A DNA stretch of 64,000 bases, taken from NCBI RefSeq assembly GCF_900103955.1, contig NZ_FNIL01000005.1, positions 62,001 through 126,000 on the forward strand, in the 5' to 3' direction. The DNA comes from Alkalicoccus daliensis. Lineage in GTDB: Bacteria > Bacillota > Bacilli > Bacillales > Salisediminibacteriaceae. Positions 1 to 8,493 of this stretch are shown here, piece by piece. Numbering within the stretch: position 1 is the stretch's first letter; each line of letters begins with the position of its first letter. The translations under genes and the position numbers were made by a program. Below the pieces are notes generated by a model. It saw only the letters and a list, made by a program, of their open reading frames with translations, made no database searches and had not been told where the DNA came from.

Positions 1-3000
1 CGATGCAGACATTAAGTGCGCCAGCTGCAGAAGCAGTGGAAGCAGCAGAATTGGAAGTAAGCAGATCTCTTTTTTCGTTAACCGAAACCCGCACGGTGGA
101 AGTGAAAGCTGACCTCGGAGAAAGCGTCAATCCAGAGAACATTGCGTTTCAGTTCGGCGGGAAAAACATTTCTGAGTGGAGGCAGTGGACGAGCGGCACG
201 AATTACAACGGAAACCAGTTTATCCGGGTGGTGGACGGCCCGGTCGTCAATGAAGAAACGAATGAAGTAACAGCGACCCTGGAATTCGGGCTGCTGTATA
301 ATCGTTCGAATCTATCAAACAGAACGATCCGCACACAGTATCAGCAGTTTATCGGAGATTACGAGCTTGCGATGATCGATAATACGACAGGTGCAAAAGC
401 AGCGACAGAAGTCACGTGGAACGTATACGATGAATTTTTAACATATGATGAACTCAAGCCGGCAATTGATGACGTGTTTGCCGAAGCAGAGGGGAACGGC
501 CGCTATCTGGAATATCAGAGCGCCGGGCAGTCTGTGGAAGGACGCGACATTCATTTTGCGATTCTGGCGAAAGACGAGGAAGCAGTGGATACATATCTTG
601 AGGAGACACTGCCGACCGCGTTGGAAAATCCGGAAAGCCTGATTGAAGAGCTGGAAAACGGCACGATGGAAGACTATCAGATTCCGGTATGGTTCAACAA
701 CATTCACCCGGATGAAGTAGAAGGCGTAGATGCTCAGGTAGAGCTGTTCCGCAGCTTTGCGCTGGAGGAAGAAGTCGAATTCACGAACACAAATGAAAGC
801 GGCACGGACGAACTGGTGACACTCGACGTGGATGAGGTCCTCGACGATGTGATCTTCCTCTATATGTTCACATCTAATCCGGACGGCCGTGTGGCGAATA
901 CCCGGGCAAATGCCGAAGGGTTTGATTTAAACCGTGACAATGCGTACCAGACGCAGGTAGAAACGCAGCAGGTAAACGAGCTCGTCTCCAAGTGGACGCC
1001 GCTTTCGTTTATTGATTTTCATGGCTACGTAAACGGGTTTTTAATTGAGCCGGCGACACCGCCGCACAATCCGAACTTTGAATACGATCTGCTTATCGAT
1101 AACATGATGGGCCAGGCAAATGCGATGGGACGCGCAGGTATCGGAAGCTCCGATTTAACTTCCTACTTTATCGCAAAGCTCGGCTACGGCTCGGGCTGGG
1201 ATGATATGACGCCTGCTTACACGGCGATGTACGGTATGCTGCACGGCTCCTACAGCCATACAATTGAGCTGCCGACGCTGAGCCAGAACTCCTACAACGC
1301 AGCGGTAGGAAGCGGACTGGGAGCAACCTGGTTCGTATCAGAAAATAAAGACGAGCTTTACAGAGATCAATTGGAAATCTTTAAGCGCGGGGTGAATAAC
1401 GAAGATAACCGTGCCGTGGATGAGTATTTCGTCAACGCAGCCGGCGAATCCATCGGCCGCGTGCGCGGAGACAACGAAAACTTCTTCCCGGACTACTATG
1501 TGATTCCGGCAGCGGAAGAAACACAGAAAAACGTTCTGGAAGCATACAACATGGCAGACTATCTGCTTCGTAACAGCATCGATGTCGAAAGAACGACGCA
1601 GGAAGTGGAAATTGACGGCACAATCTACCCTGCCGGCACGTTCGTCGTACCGATGAACCAGGCAAAGCGGGGACTGGCAAACGCCGTGCTTTATGAAGGG
1701 GATAATGTGTCCGACTGGAACGCGATGTATGACCCGATTGTCGTGAACTTCCCTGATTTACGCGGCTTTGACGTACTGGAAGTAAGGGAAGCAGGACTAT
1801 TTACAGGCCTTACGGAGGAAATTGAAGAAGCATCTGTTCCGGACGGCAGCATGACGGGCAATGCGCCAAGACAGATTTTGAAAAATAACACGAATGACAC
1901 GATCAAAGTCGTCAACGCACTGCTTGCAGACGGCAAGACAGTAGAAGTATTTACAGAAAGCAAAGGCAAGGCAGAACAGGGCGACTATGCAGTTGCGACA
2001 AATGATCTGCGTGCTTACGCAGACGATTACTATTTCAATACGGAAGCACTCGGAAACGGCCAGAGCGCCAAATCAAGCGTGATTACCCAGCCGAAAGTAG
2101 CAGCAGCAGGATCGGCGCAGCTGCGGTTCTCTCTGCGTCAGCTCGGCTTCCAGCTGACAGATGTAGCAGAAGCAGACGTTGTGGTCAGCGACAGCACATT
2201 TAACGCAAACCAGTTTGCGGGCAAGGACTACATTGGCATCGGGATTTATCCGCTGAACGCTGTCCGTAACAGCGGCCTGCTCCCGGGATTCAACTGGAGC
2301 TACACCGGTGTAAGCCATGAAGGACTCGTCGAAGCAGTCGTCGAGGATCATCAGCAGACTGCTGGATATGAAGAAGAGGAACGACTGTATGTCACAACCG
2401 GCTCCTGGATTACGAGCGTGCCGGAAGAAGCAGAAGTGCTCGCTTCCTTCAAAGACACAGAGGACTTCTACGTGGCAGGCTGGTGGCCGAATAACCAGCG
2501 CGCCCAAGGACAGACGATGGCATTTACCGTAGATAAAGAAGATACGACCTACACGATGTTTGCCAATGAGCTTGCATTCCGTGCCCACACCGAGCACAGC
2601 TACCGCCTGCTTTCCAACAGCATCTATGCATCTGTAACGGCGGAAGAAAGTGCGAAGGGCAATAAAGGCAACAACGGCAAAGGCAAGCAGAATAACGTGA
2701 AAGTAGATAAGAATCAGCTGAAAACAGACCGCAGCGCAGATAAAGTGAAAGTCATCGTCGCAAACAACGGTCTGGCAAAGGCTGCAAAAGTGAATGGACT
2801 GGATAAGGTAACGATCGCTTCTGACCGCGGGGAAAATGAAGATAAAATTGAACTTTCTATCCCGGCAAAAGCAGTGAAAGACCTGAAGAAGGCACAGCCG
2901 GACGCAGCGATTGACCTGCAGTTTGGAGGCACTTCCTATGTTGTTCCAGTCGCAGACATCGATCTCGACAGCCTCACCAAAGTGAGCGGCAATAACTATG

Positions 3001-3149
3001 AAGTTTCGATTGAAGTAACAGAAGAAATCGAAGAAATCGGCGGACGTGATCTTGAGCCGAAGAAAGTGAAAACAGGAAAAGTGAAAGTACAGGCAAAAGG
3101 AAATGGCAAGAGCGAAGAGATTTCGAGCTTTACTTCGTTTGAGGAGTAA
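1..3149 (+). CDS. Secreted M14 zinc carboxypeptidase, 5' partial
   Basis: Large M14-family metallopeptidase; the reading frame is already open at the left edge, so the true start and probably most of the signal peptide lie outside the window (the first residues, ending APAAEA, resemble a signal-peptidase site). Counting from the ATG at 3, zinc ligands H235 and E238 are in an HPDE motif, H340 is in DFHG, and E422 in HTIELP fits the catalytic glutamate; NPDGR and DLNRD are also family motifs. Roughly residues 890-1048 form a separate C-terminal region starting with a Gly/Asn/Lys-rich linker. The protein is acidic, as expected for an exported enzyme of a salt-adapted organism. It probably trims extracellular peptides; the substrate cannot be read from the sequence. 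A strong terminator follows. Confidence 0.85.
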   Translation, partial: MQTLSAPAAEAVEAAELEVSRSLFSLTETRTVEVKADLGESVNPENIAFQFGGKNISEWRQWTSGTNYNGNQFIRVVDGPVVNEETNEVTATLEFGLLYNRSNLSNRTIRTQYQQFIGDYELAMIDNTTGAKAATEVTWNVYDEFLTYDELKPAIDDVFAEAEGNGRYLEYQSAGQSVEGRDIHFAILAKDEEAVDTYLEETLPTALENPESLIEELENGTMEDYQIPVWFNNIHPDEVEGVDAQVELFRSFALEEEVEFTNTNESGTDELVTLDVDEVLDDVIFLYMFTSNPDGRVANTRANAEGFDLNRDNAYQTQVETQQVNELVSKWTPLSFIDFHGYVNGFLIEPATPPHNPNFEYDLLIDNMMGQANAMGRAGIGSSDLTSYFIAKLGYGSGWDDMTPAYTAMYGMLHGSYSHTIELPTLSQNSYNAAVGSGLGATWFVSENKDELYRDQLEIFKRGVNNEDNRAVDEYFVNAAGESIGRVRGDNENFFPDYYVIPAAEETQKNVLEAYNMADYLLRNSIDVERTTQEVEIDGTIYPAGTFVVPMNQAKRGLANAVLYEGDNVSDWNAMYDPIVVNFPDLRGFDVLEVREAGLFTGLTEEIEEASVPDGSMTGNAPRQILKNNTNDTIKVVNALLADGKTVEVFTESKGKAEQGDYAVATNDLRAYADDYYFNTEALGNGQSAKSSVITQPKVAAAGSAQLRFSLRQLGFQLTDVAEADVVVSDSTFNANQFAGKDYIGIGIYPLNAVRNSGLLPGFNWSYTGVSHEGLVEAVVEDHQQTAGYEEEERLYVTTGSWITSVPEEAEVLASFKDTEDFYVAGWWPNNQRAQGQTMAFTVDKEDTTYTMFANELAFRAHTEHSYRLLSNSIYASVTAEESAKGNKGNNGKGKQNNVKVDKNQLKTDRSADKVKVIVANNGLAKAAKVNGLDKVTIASDRGENEDKIELSIPAKAVKDLKKAQPDAAIDLQFGGTSYVVPVADIDLDSLTKVSGNNYEVSIEVTEEIEEIGGRDLEPKKVKTGKVKVQAKGNGKSEEISSFTSFEE

Positions 3150-3165
3150 GCGGGAAGTATAAGAG

Positions 3166-3202
3166 CCGAACCTGGGGAGGAATTCTCCGGGTTCGGTTTT
3201 TT
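3166..3202 (+). terminator. Rho-independent terminator of the M14 peptidase gene
   Basis: CCGAACC (3166-3172) pairs with GGTTCGG (3190-3196), the stem continues inward with G-C and G-U pairs to about 13 bp, and six T follow. It lies 16 bases after the stop codon. Confidence 0.85.
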
Positions 3203-3208
3203 GGGTTG

Positions 3209-3345
3209 GCTCAAAAGCGCCAGCGTCGTTCCCGGGATGACGCTTTCCCGAGGGCACGATCTCAGCTAAATCGCTCCTCTCGGATCGATTGGATCTTCGA
3301 TTCGTGCTATATCCTCCGGGAGTCGCATCCCTTCACTCTGCCGGC
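3209..3345. repeat. Intergenic inverted-repeat element (REP/BOX-like)
   Basis: This gene-free stretch is much more GC-rich than the flanking DNA after 3350. It contains imperfect inverted arms, for example GGGCACGA near 3253 against TCGTGC near 3300, and CCCGGGA near 3229 against TCCGGGAG near 3330. Its texture resembles intergenic palindromic repeats I have seen in Bacillaceae genomes; that resemblance is from memory, not from a search. It has no credible ORF. Promoter signals for rlmH should lie in the AT-rich remainder, 3350-3480. Confidence 0.4.
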
Positions 3346-3498
3346 TGGTATCATTTTTATAATAAAAAATCAGTTTAAAAACTTACTTCTTTTAGTATGG
3401 GACACTCTTTTTTCTAAAGAAAATTGGCTGGGAAAATCTCCTTATTAAAGCGATTCCTATGATATGCTGAAGGTACTATATTTATGGAGGAAAAGGTT

Positions 3499-3978
3499 AT
3501 GCAGATTATGATTATCAGTGTTGGAAAGCTGAAGGAAAAGTACTTAAAGCAAGGGATTGCGGAATTTGAAAAGCGGCTGACAAGCTACTGCAAGCTGCAG
3601 TTTATTGAAGTGAACGATGAACAGGCACCGGAGAGCATGAGCGAGAAAGAAGTGGAACAGGTAAAAGATAAAGAGGGAGAGCGCATCCTCGCAAAAATAA
3701 AAGACAACCAGCACGTTATTGCACTTGATCTTGGAGGGAAGCAGCGAACATCGGAGCAGTTTGCAGGAGAATTGGAGAAACTCTCCATCCACGGCAAAAG
3801 CCAGATTGCTTTTATTATCGGTGGATCCAATGGCTTAAGCAGTCAAGTATTGAAGCGGGCGAATGATACGATCAGCTTTTCTAAGATGACCTTTCCGCAT
3901 CAGCTGATGAAGCTGATTCTCGTGGAGCAGGTGTATCGGGCGTTTCGGATAATGAAGGGGGAACCTTATCATAAGTAA
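3499..3978 (+). CDS. rlmH: 23S rRNA (pseudouridine1915-N3)-methyltransferase RlmH
   Basis: SPOUT-class methyltransferase of 159 aa that methylates N3 of pseudouridine 1915 in helix 69 of 23S rRNA, acting on assembled 70S ribosomes. Family features are visible: the [13 protein letters not shown] start, [10 protein letters not shown], the glycine-rich FIIGGSNG loop of the trefoil-knot cofactor site, and the C-terminal [20 protein letters not shown] block. An ATG at 3484 is also in frame, but it overlaps the Shine-Dalgarno GGAGG (3486-3490); the ATG at 3499 sits 8 nt after it and gives the usual family length. It ends in GEPYHK, the conserved C-terminus. In Bacillus this gene lies in the origin-proximal part of the chromosome, in keeping with the parS-like sites in this window. 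Confidence 0.97.
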   Translation: MQIMIISVGKLKEKYLKQGIAEFEKRLTSYCKLQFIEVNDEQAPESMSEKEVEQVKDKEGERILAKIKDNQHVIALDLGGKQRTSEQFAGELEKLSIHGKSQIAFIIGGSNGLSSQVLKRANDTISFSKMTFPHQLMKLILVEQVYRAFRIMKGEPYHK

Positions 3979-4278
3979 TTATGGTTTTACTAAACTAAAA
4001 AGATTAAATTCGAAAAATTGTAGTGTGTTTATTTGTGATAACAAGAACATTTAGTAAGAGCGTTTGATTGGTTTATAACTTAAATTATCTCCTAATATTT
4101 AATCAAGCCGTTTTCTGAATTTTAGTAATATATGGTATTATTGGATATGAGTAGATATTTAGAATTATTACAAAAACCGCGTATAGAATAATTCCAAGAT
4201 TTTCGACAATCCTTAAGAGTTATTAATATCTTGTTATAAATTTATATGCAAAAATGTTTCAAAAAGGTGGGAACAAGT
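3979..4278. other. AT-rich non-coding tract upstream of the SLATT-RT module
   Basis: No ORF with a ribosome binding site is seen in these 300 bases. Base composition drops sharply to AT-rich right after rlmH, marking the edge of the acquired block. A weak promoter may exist: TCGACA at 4203-4208 as -35 with poor -10 candidates near 4221-4229. TTGATT near 4069 can pair with AATCAA near 4102 over a 30-base loop. No rho-independent terminator for rlmH is evident. A regulatory or substrate RNA of the RT system could sit here, but nothing proves it. Confidence 0.35.
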
Positions 4279-4920
4279 ATGCCTCTTGATTATAAAGATA
4301 TAAATATAATTGACGAAATTGATAAGAAAATTAAAACATTTAATAAAACTAGAAATACAAGAATTAAAATGAGTTTACGTTTGAAGGGATATGCAGATAA
4401 ATGGAAGTTAGTAATTTTCATACTAAATATTGAAGCAGTAATTTTTATATTATTATCTCTCGGAGCGCATGAAATTCATCCAATATTTAGTGGTACTATG
4501 TTTGCTGTAATATCAGGAATTTTTGCTATATACGTTATTTTGATTCAGTATTATATCAATGAACTTAATTATAACGAAAGAGCTTTAAAAGTTCACTATC
4601 ATCAATTAGATATCGAAGATTTGACTCTTAGATTAAAGGAATTATTAACTAAAAGTAATAGTGCAGAAGATACAATGAGTGAAAAAAATCTTATAGTTAA
4701 TTTTAATACTATTATGTTCGAATATCAGACCATATTAAAAAATAACGAGAATCATCATCCAGTTGATTATAAAATGAGTATGTTTGAAATGTCTTCTAAT
4801 AAGGATAAATTGAAAACTCCTAAAGACTGGACCATAGACAATATTATTTTTTATTTTAATAGTGGTCTTTGCTTATTAATTCTTATTTGCACAACACTAA
4901 CTCTTATACTTAGGGGGTAG
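4279..4920 (+). CDS. SLATT-like membrane protein (predicted effector of an RT defence module)
   Basis: A 213-aa protein with an N-terminal soluble helix, two adjacent hydrophobic segments (about residues 38-57 and 64-85), an amphipathic helical stretch after the second one ([16 protein letters not shown]), and a third hydrophobic segment at the C-terminus (about 187-209). Two close membrane helices followed by a charged coiled helix match the SLATT superfamily, 2TM proteins proposed as pore-forming effectors in nucleotide-signalling and RT-linked conflict systems. The start at 4279 follows AGGTGG with good spacing; the in-frame ATG at 4246 lacks one. The stop is 8 bases before the reverse transcriptase start, so the two are almost certainly co-transcribed. 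Codon use is far more AT-rich than flanking genes, suggesting transfer. Family assignment rests on architecture and local motifs, not on a search. Confidence 0.65.
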   Translation: MPLDYKDINIIDEIDKKIKTFNKTRNTRIKMSLRLKGYADKWKLVIFILNIEAVIFILLSLGAHEIHPIFSGTMFAVISGIFAIYVILIQYYINELNYNERALKVHYHQLDIEDLTLRLKELLTKSNSAEDTMSEKNLIVNFNTIMFEYQTILKNNENHHPVDYKMSMFEMSSNKDKLKTPKDWTIDNIIFYFNSGLCLLILICTTLTLILRG

Positions 4921-4928
4921 ATCTTGTA

Positions 4929-6389
4929 ATGGATAATGACTTAAAAGTTAAACATTTAGCATATAACTATGTATTAGCCGTGTCTAATAATAAGTACAAA
5001 CCTCAAACGATTGCTAATCTAAAAATTTTAGAAAGTTTGGGCAAAGAAAACATCATTAATATTTTATCAATGTCTATAGAAGATTTTTGCCATCAATATA
5101 AGCCAATCAAAGTAAGAGATTTTGTTTATAAAAGTGATTTTTTTACTCCGAGAAATGTTTATCTTATTAATCCACTTTATTATACTTACTACACATATTT
5201 AGTTTTTTTATTAGTATCCAAATTATCTGAGGAAAAAATGGATTTTTCAAAAAAAAAAATGAAAGTTTTTTATTCGGGTATATTTGATAGTACATTGAAT
5301 GAAAAGCAGATAAAGAAATGTGGTGAATACAAGACAAGTTATACTTTGTTCCAAAAAGAAAGAAAGAAACATCTTGGCCGGGCAGCTTTAAAAATTGATG
5401 TACAGGACTTCTTTAATTCAATAAAAATACCGAATTTAATTGCAAAGTTAAAGGAAATTTTTGGAGTTAATCAAATTATATTGGATTTAGAATATTTATT
5501 TGAATATTGCGAATTAGATAGTTTACCTCAATTTCATTATTCTATAGCCTCATCAATACTATCTCAAATTTATCTTACCGATTTTGACTCGAAAGTATCA
5601 GATTTGTTGGTTAGAGAAGATTTACAACTTATACGTTATGTAGATGACATTTATATTATTTACAACAGTGGAAATTATGATAAAAAAAAGAATAATAGAG
5701 TATTAAATGAGATAAGTCATTTTTTATGGGAAGATTTTCTAGTTTTGAATACATCTAAGACAAAAATGTTAAGTCCAGACGAGTATAAAAGTATAATCGA
5801 ATTATATGTTTCTGAATATGATGAGGACAATTTCAATTCATTTTCAAGTGAAAAATTGATAGAAGATAAAGCTTTAAACGTTGTAGAAGATGGGTTTTTA
5901 AATATACTGATCAAAGAATTGAATGAGATAGAAAAGAAAGATGGAGTGGATTTAGACCAATATATAAACTTAACTCACGAATATCTTTCTATTAATGGTG
6001 ATGATAGTGGTAAAGTAATTAACAATCTCATATTCTCTAAAAAATGGATGTATTTAGAAGATGAAGATTTAAAAGCTTTAATTTACAATTGGAAGTATAT
6101 ACTATTTAATCCCGCACAGTTTACCATTCTATATATATTAATATACAGACATTTGGAAAATGAAAGAATTATAAATGATGAAGATGTGAGAATTAAAAAT
6201 ATACTTAATTACTTATATAATAATGATTTGTTTACTTTTCGTGATAGTTTAGTCGCTGTATCTTATTTATTTCAAAGTAATATAAATAATCAAGATTTAT
6301 TAGATAAGATAAAATTAGTTAATCCAGAATATGTATATTATTTTGAATTATATATTCAAGACACTTCCAATAAATATTACTCTTCTTAA
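4929..6389 (+). CDS. Reverse transcriptase of a SLATT-associated defence module
   Basis: A 486-aa protein with an RNA-dependent DNA polymerase palm. Motif A is KIDVQDFF (D157), a motif-B-like segment is SIASSILSQIYL (about 205-216), and motif C is YVDD (237-240) inside LIRYVDDIYIIY, so all catalytic aspartates are kept. The roughly 140 residues before motif A and 200 after the palm are helical and have no maturase or endonuclease motif I can see, which argues against a group II intron enzyme and for the Abi/DRT-like (unknown group) RTs involved in phage defence. It follows the SLATT gene by 8 bases, with GGGGG overlapping the SLATT stop as ribosome binding site. No retron msr/msd pair was recognised. 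The exact RT class cannot be assigned by eye. Confidence 0.85.
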   Translation: MDNDLKVKHLAYNYVLAVSNNKYKPQTIANLKILESLGKENIINILSMSIEDFCHQYKPIKVRDFVYKSDFFTPRNVYLINPLYYTYYTYLVFLLVSKLSEEKMDFSKKKMKVFYSGIFDSTLNEKQIKKCGEYKTSYTLFQKERKKHLGRAALKIDVQDFFNSIKIPNLIAKLKEIFGVNQIILDLEYLFEYCELDSLPQFHYSIASSILSQIYLTDFDSKVSDLLVREDLQLIRYVDDIYIIYNSGNYDKKKNNRVLNEISHFLWEDFLVLNTSKTKMLSPDEYKSIIELYVSEYDEDNFNSFSSEKLIEDKALNVVEDGFLNILIKELNEIEKKDGVDLDQYINLTHEYLSINGDDSGKVINNLIFSKKWMYLEDEDLKALIYNWKYILFNPAQFTILYILIYRHLENERIINDEDVRIKNILNYLYNNDLFTFRDSLVAVSYLFQSNINNQDLLDKIKLVNPEYVYYFELYIQDTSNKYYSS

Positions 6390-6544
6390 AATAACTTTGT
6401 TTTAAACACACAATAAAAAGCTAGAGTACTATTAAACAAAGTTTTGAAAAATACGATTTCTATAAAAATTAAATATTTGTTTATATAATGTCAAATCTCA
6501 TTTTATTAAAAATATAAAAAACATTTAAAAATAAATTTCAGTTC

Positions 6545-6806
6545 AATAAGAAAAGTTTTCTAATTAAGAGAACGAATACGATTGTTGTAATCGTCAAGTA
6601 GTCTAGCAGTTACATCAAATCAAGAGTAGATGTCATTACACCTGTTGAGATGTTTAAACTTAATAACTTTTTTCAGTATTCATAAAGGGTCCACCCGAAC
6701 TGTACTAGTAGTAAAGGTTAGTATAAGTGATAAGAAGCAGGAGATGGTTAGGAAATATTTTGTAAATTTATAAAGAGGTGAGATCCGATAGCTTTTATCG
6801 GATCTC
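6545..6806 (+). ncRNA. Candidate structured RNA downstream of the RT gene
   Basis: The 451-base gap between the convergent RT and DUF4145 genes is much longer than a terminator needs. From about 6545 it is less AT-rich than the sequence before it and ends in a perfect 11-bp terminator hairpin. Local hairpins include ACGATT-gttgt-AATCGT (6578-6594) and ACATC/GATGT (6612-6633), plus palindromes GTTTAAAC and TACTAGTA (6703-6710). A TATAAT at 6484-6489 could serve as -10 but has no good -35. Phage-defence RTs frequently use a cognate non-coding RNA, hence the suspicion; there is no ORF here. The stretch 6390-6544 is A/T-rich with nothing recognisable. Confidence 0.25.
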
Positions 6807-6811
6807 TCTTT
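6780..6811. terminator. Bidirectional terminator between RT and DUF4145 genes
   Basis: GAGATCCGATA (6780-6790) and TATCGGATCTC (6796-6806) form a perfect 11-bp stem with loop GCTTT. It is followed by TCTTT on the plus strand and CTCTTTATAA a few bases beyond on the minus strand, so it could serve both convergent transcripts. Confidence 0.7.
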
Positions 6812-6840
6812 AAGAAGAAAAAATTCTATAAAATAAGGTT

Positions 6841-7527
6841 TTAATCCTTAGGCATTTCTTTTAATAGCCTTTCGCTAGTTATCTCTAGAGATATATGATG
6901 CTGAATGATCTCAATAAGTGTTTTTAAATCACTAATATCTTTATCTTTCCATTTCCTAATATAATGAGCCTCATCGTTTCCAAGCCAAGCAGCTCGATCT
7001 GCCATGAGTTTTATTTTTTCATTTTCAATATTCTTAATGCATTGACCCAAAGTTGTTCTCTTTGTTTTTTCTATATTATCTGGATCTAGATATATTAAAT
7101 AATCCTTCACTAAAAACTCCATCGCTTTTCGGTACCCTATCCCAGCTATATGATTGAGACCATTTTGCTCAGCGGCATATGACTGATCATATATTTCAGT
7201 AAACATTTTAGAAATTTCAAAGATTTCTTCAGAGAAATCTCTTTTTTTATAGTGAATTGGAGCAGACCTTGAAAGCTCGTAATAACTAGTTCCATTTATA
7301 ACATTAGCATATTCAAAATAACTTATAAACATACTCCGACAATCTCTAGATGTGCATTGAAATGCAATTTCCATAGTACTTGGTAAACTTTGTACTGATT
7401 CCACATAGTTAGCATGTACTAGGTAAGGAGAGATTTTGCTTTTACAAATAGGGCATTGATCTGCATAGTGATCAATCTTGATATTAATTGAAGTTCCAGA
7501 TATATTTTTGATGGATAAAGTCCTCAT
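6841..7527 (-). CDS. DUF4145 domain-containing zinc protein
   Basis: A 228-aa protein. The N-terminal part has CPIC (about residues 25-28) and a later CTSRDC pair, a plausible four-cysteine zinc ribbon. The C-terminal helical part, with EQNGLNHIAGIGYRKAMEFL followed by AAWLGNDEAHY, matches the DUF4145 pattern, a domain found alone or fused to restriction and helicase proteins and of unknown biochemical role. GGGGG precedes the ATG at normal distance. It converges on the RT gene and shares the same AT-rich composition, so it was probably acquired with it, but the opposite orientation and own promoter mean it need not belong to the RT system. Confidence 0.7.
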   Translation of the reverse strand: MRTLSIKNISGTSINIKIDHYADQCPICKSKISPYLVHANYVESVQSLPSTMEIAFQCTSRDCRSMFISYFEYANVINGTSYYELSRSAPIHYKKRDFSEEIFEISKMFTEIYDQSYAAEQNGLNHIAGIGYRKAMEFLVKDYLIYLDPDNIEKTKRTTLGQCIKNIENEKIKLMADRAAWLGNDEAHYIRKWKDKDISDLKTLIEIIQHHISLEITSERLLKEMPKD

Positions 7528-7671
7528 ATTCTTACCCCCTTACGAAATCAATTCCACATGAATAAGTAAAATCCTTTTTTATCCTCCATCTAAGTAAAAA
7601 AATGTCTATTGTTTAATTTATCCTGATCTTTAATTGATCTTATAAGGATTTAAAATGTATACATGGCTTCT

Positions 7672-7687
7672 CGTTTCACGTGAAACA
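7672..7687. promoter_or_regulatory. parS-like site (Spo0J/ParB binding)
   Basis: CGTTTCACGTGAAACA matches the 16-bp Bacillus parS consensus TGTTNCACGTGAAACA at 15 positions; only the first outer base differs. It is intergenic, upstream of the two-component system, and is the first of four such sites in the window. Confidence 0.8.
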
Positions 7688-7813
7688 TGTTAACCGGTTT
7701 TCAAAAACGTGCACTTCCTTAAAAAGTTATCTTTTAAATAATTACATTTACTTCTCGCTTCCAAAAATGTATATTATGTGTGTTTACTCCAACTTGAGTG
7801 AGGTGAGGGGAAA

Positions 7814-8491
7814 GTGAAGATTTTACTGGTGGAAGATGATAAAACGATTGCTTCGGGGCTGGAATATTCGCTGCAGGATCAGTTTGAAACGGTGCTCTGC
7901 TTTGATGCGGCTTCTGCGGAGAAAGTCATTAAAGAAGAAATACATACGATAGATTTATGTCTGTTTGATTTGTCGCTTCCGGATGGGAGCGGCTATGACT
8001 TATGCAGACAGGTGAAAGCGGCGGGGGATATTCCCGTCATTTTTTTAACGGCAATTGATGACGAAGTGAACGTCGTTATGGGGCTTGATATGGGAGCGGA
8101 CGACTACATTACGAAGCCGTTCCGGATCCGGGAGCTGCTTTCCCGCATCCGTATGGTGCTGCGGCGCCACCAAAAACATACGCCCAACACGGTGATTACG
8201 CTGCAGCACGTGCAGATCAATACGCTGGAGGGAAAAGTATATAAGCACGGCGAGGAAGTGTTCGTTACTGCGCTCGAATACAGGCTGCTGCTGATCTTTG
8301 CCAATCATATCGGGCAGGTGCTGACGAGATCGCAGCTTTTGGAGCGTATCTGGGACGTAGCAGGGGATTTTGTGAATGATAACACGCTCACTGTATACAT
8401 CAAGCGGCTGCGGGAGAAGCTGGAAGACAATCCGCAGCAGCCCCAGATTATCAAAACCGTGCGCGGCCTTGGCTATAAGGTAGGTGAGTGA
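7814..8491 (+). CDS. OmpR-family response regulator
   Basis: A 225-aa two-domain response regulator. The receiver domain has the acidic pair E7/D8/D9, phospho-acceptor D52 in LCLFDLSLPDG, a conserved T in LTA and the lysine of TKPF. The C-terminal winged helix carries the usual VFVTALEYRLL, LTRSQLLERIWD and VRGLGYKV motifs. The start is GTG at 7814 after AGGTGAGGGG. It overlaps or abuts the following sensor kinase gene and is separated by about 90 bases from an ABC exporter; in Firmicutes such groups usually sense and expel peptide antibiotics or other envelope toxins. The phased GTCAC repeats at 9514-9540 are the probable target. Confidence 0.93.
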   Translation: MKILLVEDDKTIASGLEYSLQDQFETVLCFDAASAEKVIKEEIHTIDLCLFDLSLPDGSGYDLCRQVKAAGDIPVIFLTAIDDEVNVVMGLDMGADDYITKPFRIRELLSRIRMVLRRHQKHTPNTVITLQHVQINTLEGKVYKHGEEVFVTALEYRLLLIFANHIGQVLTRSQLLERIWDVAGDFVNDNTLTVYIKRLREKLEDNPQQPQIIKTVRGLGYKVGE

Positions 8492-8493
8492 AT

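Noticed and set aside
2073-3257. 394-aa antisense ORF over the M14 peptidase gene
   Set aside because: Its composition (rich in Cys, Phe, Arg, His) is that of a complement frame of a real gene, and it runs across the terminator.
4929-6389. Group II intron or retron
   Set aside because: No maturase/HNH region, no domain V hairpin downstream, and no inverted-repeat msr/msd layout upstream of the RT gene.
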